Positions 57,823 through 64,000 of a stretch of DNA of 64,000 nt are shown in pieces. Under the pieces are notes generated by a model. The model ran no database searches. It worked only from the letters and a program-made list of their open reading frames with translations, and was not told the origin of the DNA. A program made the translations under genes and the position numbers. Origin of the DNA: Rebecca billardiae RCC1528 (taxonomy: Eukaryota > Haptophyta); assembly GCA_965240325.2 (NCBI GenBank), contig OZ251226.1, forward strand, positions 434,001 to 498,000, written 5' to 3'. Position 1 is the first letter of the stretch. Every line of letters starts with the position of its first letter.

Positions 57823-60683
57823 ATGTTCTCGAAGTGCACCATCCCGAGCTCGCCACAGCGACCCCGCCGCAAGCGCTGCTCGCCCGCAACCGTAGAGTGC
57901 GAAACTCGAGTTTCCGTCGCGGCCGCTGGTCCGGACACGCCAAAGGGCTCGGCGCCGGTGGCCTCCGCGATCCTCCTCGAGACGCCCAACTTGCGCATCT
58001 CGTGCGCGAGCTCGTCGGCGTCGAGCGTGCACTCCTCCACGTCGGCATGCATCGGCGTCGAGCTGCCCGGGGCGGAGGCAGACGTCAGCATGGCACCATC
58101 CATCGGCATCGACGTGTGCTCACCGACGGCAGACCTCAGGAGGAAGGCGAGAAAAAATCCGCGATCAATGAGCCATGCGGGCGTACGTACCTCGGCGTAC
58201 GACCTGGCGCGCGCCGAGGTAAAGGTCGCCGCGCCGCGCTACCGATGGGACTTCGAGTTTGAGGACCGTCAGCTCGAGGCGGACTACCGGAACGACGAGG
58301 TGAAGGACGTCCTCCAGCGCCGGATGACGGCCTGGTCCGTCACGATCATCGCGCTGACCACCGCGTGGGTGGTGGCGGACGCCATCGTCTCCTCCGGCCG
58401 GAACGTGCTGTATGTGGCCTTTGGCGCCGCCGTCTCGGCCGTCTACCTCGGCACCTGCGCGTACGCCGCCGCGGCGGCGCGGTACGACCTGCCGCTCGGC
58501 CTGACCGAGGGCGTGCTCGTGTGCACCTTCTTGCTCAGCTCGGTCGCCTTCACCGCCCTCCTTGGACGTTCGAGCGGGGCGGAGCTGTTCGACGTGCGCA
58601 CGCCGACCAGCGCGGCCATCACGTACCCGCCGTGCCTGCTGCTCCAGTCCGCCACGGTGCTCTCGCTCATGGCGGTCTTCATGCCGATCCGCCCGGTGTT
58701 CTACGCGGTGATGGCGCTGACGCCGGCGCTCGCCACCGTCGTCGACGGCACCGTCGAGCACGTCGCCGCGTTCCAGCGCGGCGGCCTGAGCGGCGGCGAG
58801 CGGCTGTGCGCGCTCGTGCGCGTGCTCTGCGCCCAGCTGTCCTTCCTCGCGCTCGTCCTCGTGCTGATCGTGATCAACGCGCACATCTCGCGCGTGCACC
58901 GCGGCGCGTACCACTTCTACCGCTCGTTCGAGCACGGGCTGCGCGAGCGGCAGCGCCTCGTGCGCGCAGAGGCGGAGCGCGAGGCGGCCAAGGCGGCGCG
59001 CAGCCGGCTCATTCGCATGGTGCGAGCCGCGCGCGCGTGGCGCGCTCTCAGCCGCTCTCAAGCCCCTCTCTCTCCCGCGCGGCCTCGCCCGCTGACGCGG
59101 AGCCCGCGCGCGCGATGGTGCGCCCCCGACTGCGCGCGCCGCGCCGCGCCCTCAGGTGATGCACGACCTGCGCAGCCCGCTGCTGAGCGTCTCCCACCTC
59201 GCCGCCCTCCTCGCCGAGACGGCGCCGTCGACCTGCCTCTCCGACCAGGAAGTTGCGGGGAACCTTCGCTCGCTCATGGTCTGGTGCGCGCGCACTGCCC
59301 CTACCCCCCGCCCCACGCGGCGCCGCGGCGGCTCGGCTTGACGCGCGCACGCGCGCGCGCGGCCGACCCCGCCGCGCGCGCAGCTCCGAGCTGATGCAGA
59401 ACATCATCTCCGACATGCTCGACTTCGAGCGGATCGAGTCCGGGCGCCTGGTGCTCGTGCGAGCGCCCTTCATGCTGGCGCAGCTGCTCGAAGCGGGCCT
59501 CGCCTCGTTCGGCGGGCTGGCCAAGGCGAAGGGCGTGCACCTGCACGCGCGGCCGCTGGCGCCGTCGCTCGCGAGCACGGCCTACATTGGCGACGCGCGC
59601 CGGCTGCAGCAGTGCCTGAACAACGGCATCTCGAACGCGGTGCGCGCAGCCTGCGCGCGGCGTCGCGCGGGGCCACGCCGGCGCGCGCGAGACCGCCGCG
59701 CCGCTCCGACCTGAAGCAAGCGCGCGCGCGCGCGCCGCGCGCCGCGCGCGCAGATCAAGTTCACCGAGGCGGGCGGCAGCGTGACGCTGCGCGCGGAAGC
59801 GGAGGGCCCGCGCGCGGCGCTCGAGCCCGCGGCGGGCGCCGCGGTGCTCGTCGAGGTGCGCGACACGGGCTGCGGCCTCACGGCAGCCGAGCTGCTCTCG
59901 CTCAACAGCGGCGAGGCGTTCACGCAGGTCGGCCGCGGCCAGCTGCAGGGCAGCGGCGGCACCGGGCTGGGGCTGAGCATCGTGCGGCAACTGGTCGAGC
60001 TGCATGGCCCCGGCTCAGGGCTGGAAGTGAGCTCGGACGGGCCGGGGTGCGGCACGTCGTTCCGGCTGCACCTCGAGCTCGAGCGCGCAGCGGCCGGCAG
60101 CGTGCCGCCGCGCATCGCCCACCAGCCGAGCGGCGGCGCGCCCGCCTGCGCCGAGCCATCCGCGCGCGCGGCCAAGCGCACGCCGCTCGCGTGGCCACCG
60201 GACTTTCGAGTCCTGCACGTCGAGGACGACGCCGTGCTGCGGCGCACGATGCAGCTGCGCGTGTTCCGCCCGCTCGGCGTGCCGTTCGACGTGGCGGAGG
60301 ACGGCGCGGGCGCGGTGCGCCTGATCGCCGAGCGGCGGGAGGGCCGCACGTACGCCGTCGTGATCATGGACAACCAGATGCCTCTGATGACGGGCGAGGC
60401 GGCGACGCGCGCGCTGCGCGCCAGCGGCTTCAGCGGCGTGATCATCGGCATGACGGGCGACCCGATGGGCTGCCCGGAGCGCAACGCGTTCGAGGCGGCC
60501 GGGCTGAACGCGTGCTACGACAAGGATCGCTCGGGCACCGTCGCTCTCGGCGCGAGTCTCGCGGGGTTTGCGCTCGGCCCCGCCGACGCCACCGAGGATG
60601 CCGGCACGCTTGGGTTGCCGGCTGCTGTGCACGCCTGCAACGCTGCCGGGACCGCCGTGCCGCGCGATGACGAGAGGGATTAG
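57823..60683 (+). CDS. Six-pass hybrid sensor histidine kinase with receiver domain
   Basis: Exons 57823-59019, 59156-59283, 59384-59639 and 59754-60683 give 836 residues. If the ATG at 58168 (MSHAGVRTSAYD) is used, 721 remain; the Ser-rich first 115 residues are less convincing. Six hydrophobic helices (about 170-365) precede a coiled stretch (FEHGLRERQRLVRAEAEREA). HisKA has His402 in VMHDLRSPLLSVSHL, interrupted by an intron. HATPase motifs are the N-box RLQQCLNNGISNAIKFTEAG, completed by splicing, then VEVRDTGCGL and GGTGLGLSIVRQLVELHG. The receiver domain begins VLHVEDDAVLRRTM, with phospho-acceptor Asp733 (MDNQMPLMTG), GMTGD and Lys784 (CYDKD). It is a phosphorelay sensor at a membrane. 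The ligand is unknown because no PAS or CHASE domain was seen. Introns are 136, 100 and 114 nt. Confidence 0.9.
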
Positions 60684-60963
60684 CAGCCATCGCGCTCGCG
60701 TAGACGTGCGAATGTGAGCGGGCGGCACGGCGGCGGGTTGGATGCCACGGTGCTGTGGAAGAGATGCTCCTCAGCCTGCCGTACAGTCGTCAGGACTTTG
60801 GCCAGCCATCGTGTCGTGCGTCCGCGCAGGCGTGTCCGCTTTGTGTCCGCCGCCCGCCGCCCGGATGCACACAGGCAGGCCGCTGTTGATCACAAGTCCG
60901 GTGACCACCGCCCAGCTTGAATTTTCGAAGGCGCCAAGGCTGGCGTGGTGGTGAGCACATCCG
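60684..60963. other. Intergenic gap, nothing recognised
   Basis: The 280 bp lie between two co-directional genes. They must include the promoter of the downstream gene. Confidence 0.5.
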
Positions 60964-63900
60964 ATGGTGGCCGCCGCGGCCGGGCAGGCAGATGGCGCTT
61001 TGCCCGAGCCAATGTACCAGGCGGCCGACCCAAGCCGCGCGGCGTACGTGCCGGAGGGCATGCTCTCGCTTCTCCTCCGGGTGCGCCCGCCGCGCAGACG
61101 CGTGCGACCGCGCGTCCTCCCCTCATCGTCGCTCGCGCGCCGGGGCGTGCCCGTGCTCGTCGCGCCCTTCGCGCTCGCCGCACGCACGCGCAGTACGCTC
61201 CCGAGGAGCTCTCGAACGTCGCGCTAGCCAACGGCGCTCGGGCGTCTTCTCTCGAGCGGCGCGACGCACGCAGCTCGCCCACGCCTCGGCGCAGGTCGCC
61301 TGCTCGCCGCGCGGCGCAGCACGCGGCGGCCAGCGCGCCGACGCTCGAGTTGCATTTCTCTGAGCGCGTTCGTGTGGCGGCGGGGCGCGAGGCGGACGCG
61401 CGCGCGCGAGGCACGGCGGCGCATGCGTGCGCGCCCGGCGCCACCGCCGCCACCGCCGCTGCGCCGCCGGCCGATCCGTCCTCGCGGGCGCCTCGGCGCC
61501 TGCGCTCTGCGTCCGACGCCGACGTCTCGGCGGCGGGCGGCCGCAGCGGCGCTTCCGGCGGCGCGCAAGCCGCGCCGGGCGGGCTGACGTGGCTGTCGCA
61601 TCCGGACGGGGGCGTGGCAGCGAGCGCGCCGCCGCCGCGCCCGGCCGTGCGCTCGACCCGGCCCCCGGCCGCGGGCGCGCAGCCGCGCGTCGCGCGGCCG
61701 ACGGTGCCGGCCAGGGCGGGCGCAGCTGCTGCGCCGGGCGGCGCACGCGGCGCGCGCCCGCTGCCGGCGGGCAGAGCCGGCGACGGCGCGCCCCGGCTCG
61801 CACCGACGGCGCGCTCGCGCTCGGCCTCGCCGAGTCCCGGCGCTGCCGCCACGCAGCGCGCACGACCTGCCCCGGGCGCGGGCGCGGCCCCGACGGCCGC
61901 GCCGCGCTGGGCGGCGCCGCGCGTACCGCGGGTGGCGCGCGCCGCGCCCGAAGCGGCACCGGCTGGCGCGGGCGATGCCGCCGGGGATCCACCGCGCGCG
62001 CGCTCGGCTCCGCACGCGCATCGGCGGCCAGTGCGCGCGCGCGCACGCGCCGCCTCCGTCGGCGCGCGCCCGGCGCTGGAGCTCGCTCCGGGCGCGGACG
62101 GCGACGGCGCGGGCGCCGGCAGCGGCGGCGGCGGCGCGGAGGCAACCGGCGGCGGGCCTGCCAGCGGCGCGGCGTCCGCGCGGCTCCGTCGCGCGCCGCT
62201 CGCCGGCGTGCCGCGCGAGCGCGCCCGCGCCTCCGTGTCCGCGCGCCCGCGCCCGCCGACCGCCGCCGCCGCCGCCGCCAGCCGAGCGCCGCCGCCGCCG
62301 CGCGCGCCAGACACGTCCGCACGAGCGAGCTCTCTCGAGCGCGCGCGGCCGGCGCGCGCGCTCACGCGCGAGGAGCGGGCGGAGGCGCGGGCGTACATGG
62401 CGAAGCAGCGCGCGCGCCTGCGGCGCGGCGAGCCGCCCACCGCCGCCGCCGAGGGCACGGCCGCAGACCTCAAGTTCGCCACGCAGTCCGACGCCCTCGT
62501 CGAGGCGCTCCCGCCGCCGCGCGCTCGCACGCCGCCGGCGCCGGGCATGCGGCGGCGCGGCGCGCCGAGTGCGCGGCCGAGCGGGGCCGACGCCGAGGGC
62601 GTGGACGGTGCGGCCGCCGAGCTGGCGGCGCCCACGGGGCTGCTGAGCGCCGCGCTCGCCGCCGACATTGTCGCCTCCGCCGCCGCGAGCTCTGCGGAGA
62701 CCCCCGCGGCCACGGCAGCGGCCGACGGCGGCGTCAGCGCGGCCGCCACTGCTGCGTCGGCGCCGGCCGCACCGGAGCTGCGTCCGGGTGACGTCCTCCC
62801 AGCCGCGGGCGATGGCGCGGGCTCGGCCGCGCCGCGGGCGCCGATCGACGCCGCCGAGCCCGTCGCGCCCAGCTCGGCCGCCGCCGATGCCGCCCCCGAG
62901 CCGGCGCGCGCGCGAAGCGCCGACCCGGCCGCGTCCGCGCCGCGCGCGCGCTCGCGCGGCCGCCGCGCTGCTCGCGCTGCGGATGTGCTGCCGCAGCGGG
63001 ACGAGGGCCTGCCCCCGCGGCGCGCGCGGCCGCCCGAGGAGTCGGCGAGGATCGCGGCCTTCATGCGCAAGCAGCGCCTCGACGCGCGCCGCGGCGCCGC
63101 GCGCAAGGCCGAGGCCGAGCGCGAGCTCGCCGCCGAGCGCGCCGCGCAGCTCGCCAGCCTGCGCCACTTCTCGGAAACTTCGCGGCGCGAGTTCGTCGCG
63201 GCGCGCGAGGAGCGCGAGCGCGCCGCGCTCGCGGAGGCGCACGCGCCCGGCGCGGAGGCGCCCGGCGCGGCGGGCACGGGCGGCGGCGCCGCGCGGCCGA
63301 CCGCGCCGGCGGCGCCGCCCAACCCTGGGCGCGTGCGCACCGCGCAGCGCGCGCCTTGGTCGCAGGAGTGGGAGGGGGCGCCGCCGCTGCCGCCGCCGCC
63401 CGCCGCCGGCCGCGGCGGCGCGGCGGGTGGGCGGCGTGCGGCGGACGGCGCAGAGCGCCGGCAGCCGTCGAGGCACGCGCAGGCCGAGCAGGCGGCGGCG
63501 GCGTACGCGGCGGCGCTGGCGCAGAAGGACGCGGCCGCGGACGCGCGCGTGGCCAGCCGCTACGAGCGCGTGCGCGCGCTGGCGAGCGCGCAGCGCGAGG
63601 CCGCGCGGCGGCACGCGCGGCGGCGGCAGCAGCGCAGCCTCGGCGGCAGCCGACGCGGCTCGGCGCACGACGCGGCGGCCGGCGGCGCCGCGCGGCCCCA
63701 GGGCAAGCGCGCCGCTCTGGAGCCCGCGGCCGCAGGGCTGGGCGCCGACGACTCGGCCGCGAGCGCGCCGCCCGTGCGCGCGGGTGCGGCCGCGCATGCC
63801 GACGGGGACGAGGGCGCGGCGGCGGCGCTGGGCGCCCCGGCGGACACGGGCGAGGAGGGCGCAGAGGCGGCGGAGGCGCAGCGGCCGGGCGCGCGCGCGG

Positions 63901-64000
63901 TGCGCGCCGCCTCCGCCGACGCCCGCCCCCCGAGCTTCGCGGCCGCGGCCGCGGCCGGCGTCGTCATTGGCGGCACGGGCGGCGGCGGCGGCGCTGACGA
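60964..64000 (+). CDS. Arg/Ala-rich coiled protein, 5' part (runs off window)
   Basis: Exon 1 is 60964-61080, starting MVAAAAGQADGALPEPMY. A 113-nt intron (GTGCGCCCGC to ACGCGCAG) is followed by an exon from 61194 that stays open to the window end: 39 + 935 codons seen. Splicing joins GMLSLLLR to YAPEELSNVALANG. Most of the protein is disordered Ala/Pro/Arg sequence. Two related charged blocks stand out, EERAEARAYMAKQRARLRRG at about residue 430 and EESARIAAFMRKQRLDARRG at about 650. The second leads into a predicted coil (AERELAAERAAQLASLRHF). A further helical block (RVASRYERVRALASAQREA) follows. Such repeats suggest a cytoskeletal or centrosome-type protein, but I recognise no family. Long minus-strand ORFs here are shadows. 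Confidence 0.7.

Noticed and set aside
57576-58109. 177-codon minus-strand ORF between CFDP1 and the histidine kinase
   Set aside because: A short stretch (DADELAHEMRKLGVSRRIAE) looks protein-like, but it has no family match, overlaps the possible kinase N-terminus and would sit in the CFDP1 promoter; kept only as a doubt about the kinase start.
60890-63797. Two long minus-strand ORFs (816 and 857 codons)
   Set aside because: The plus strand gives a spliced, charged, repeat-bearing protein with consistent splice sites; the minus frames are Ser/Ala/Arg shadows.

Overview
The window looks like nuclear DNA of a GC-rich unicellular eukaryote, most plausibly an alga of the haptophyte or pelagophyte kind. 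The evidence is GT-AG introns with a GC-rich consensus (donor often GTGCGC, acceptor often GCGCAG), very high GC coding regions with poly-Ala, poly-Gly and poly-Pro tracts, AT-richer intergenic DNA carrying fold-back elements, and typical eukaryotic domains (kringle, RCC1, armadillo, CFDP1/Swc5, DGAT2, hybrid histidine kinase). The species cannot be named from the sequence. No tRNA, rRNA, CRISPR array or operon was recognised.

Layout. 1-3.4 kb: a decayed copy of a sulfotransferase-like gene, an FN3-domain secreted protein gene (-) and the intact sulfotransferase-like gene (+). 4.2-10.4 kb: a fusion of an EDR1/CTR1/ARMC3-type domain, a TKL-like kinase and 29 near-identical 48-residue ARM-like repeats. 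11.1-11.8 kb: a two-exon phosphoglycerate-mutase-family protein. 12.1-19.8 kb: a giant protein with about four cyclic-nucleotide-binding domains, each split by low-complexity sequence. 20.4-26.1 kb: a dual-specificity phosphatase (-) and a divergent four-exon RCC1/kringle membrane protein (+). 26.2-27.2 kb: fold-back repeats. 27.7-32.9 kb: a multi-pass Cys-rich, TRP-like receptor protein (-) and a divergent PLP-binding YggS/PROSC protein (+). 33.7-38.2 kb: a 4.4-kb terminal-inverted-repeat element with a nested 429-bp element and a perfect 48-nt palindrome. 40.3-46.6 kb: an Agenet/MORN-like protein (-), a DGAT2 acyltransferase (-) and a small divergent gene (+). 47.8-48.9 kb: two small membrane proteins on opposite strands, only partly resolved. 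51.3-55.8 kb: a flavodoxin-ABM protein (-) divergent from a fusion of an aldo-keto reductase and a sugar-phosphate cyclase (+). 56.2-60.7 kb: CFDP1/Swc5 (-) and a divergent six-pass hybrid histidine kinase (+). 61.0-64.0 kb: the 5' part of an Arg/Ala-rich gene that runs off the window.

The genes do not form one pathway. The recurring theme is head-to-head pairs with 74-427 bp between start codons, which suggests shared promoters. The candidate for an undescribed system is the divergent pair at 51.3-55.8 kb. The cyclase domain keeps its metal ligands and has 2-deoxy-scyllo-inosose-synthase-like signatures. The fused reductase domain has lost its catalytic Tyr and its cofactor Lys. The neighbouring gene encodes a flavin and monooxygenase-like fusion. 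Exon boundaries below were derived by matching GT/AG sites to reading frame and domain continuity, without transcript data.
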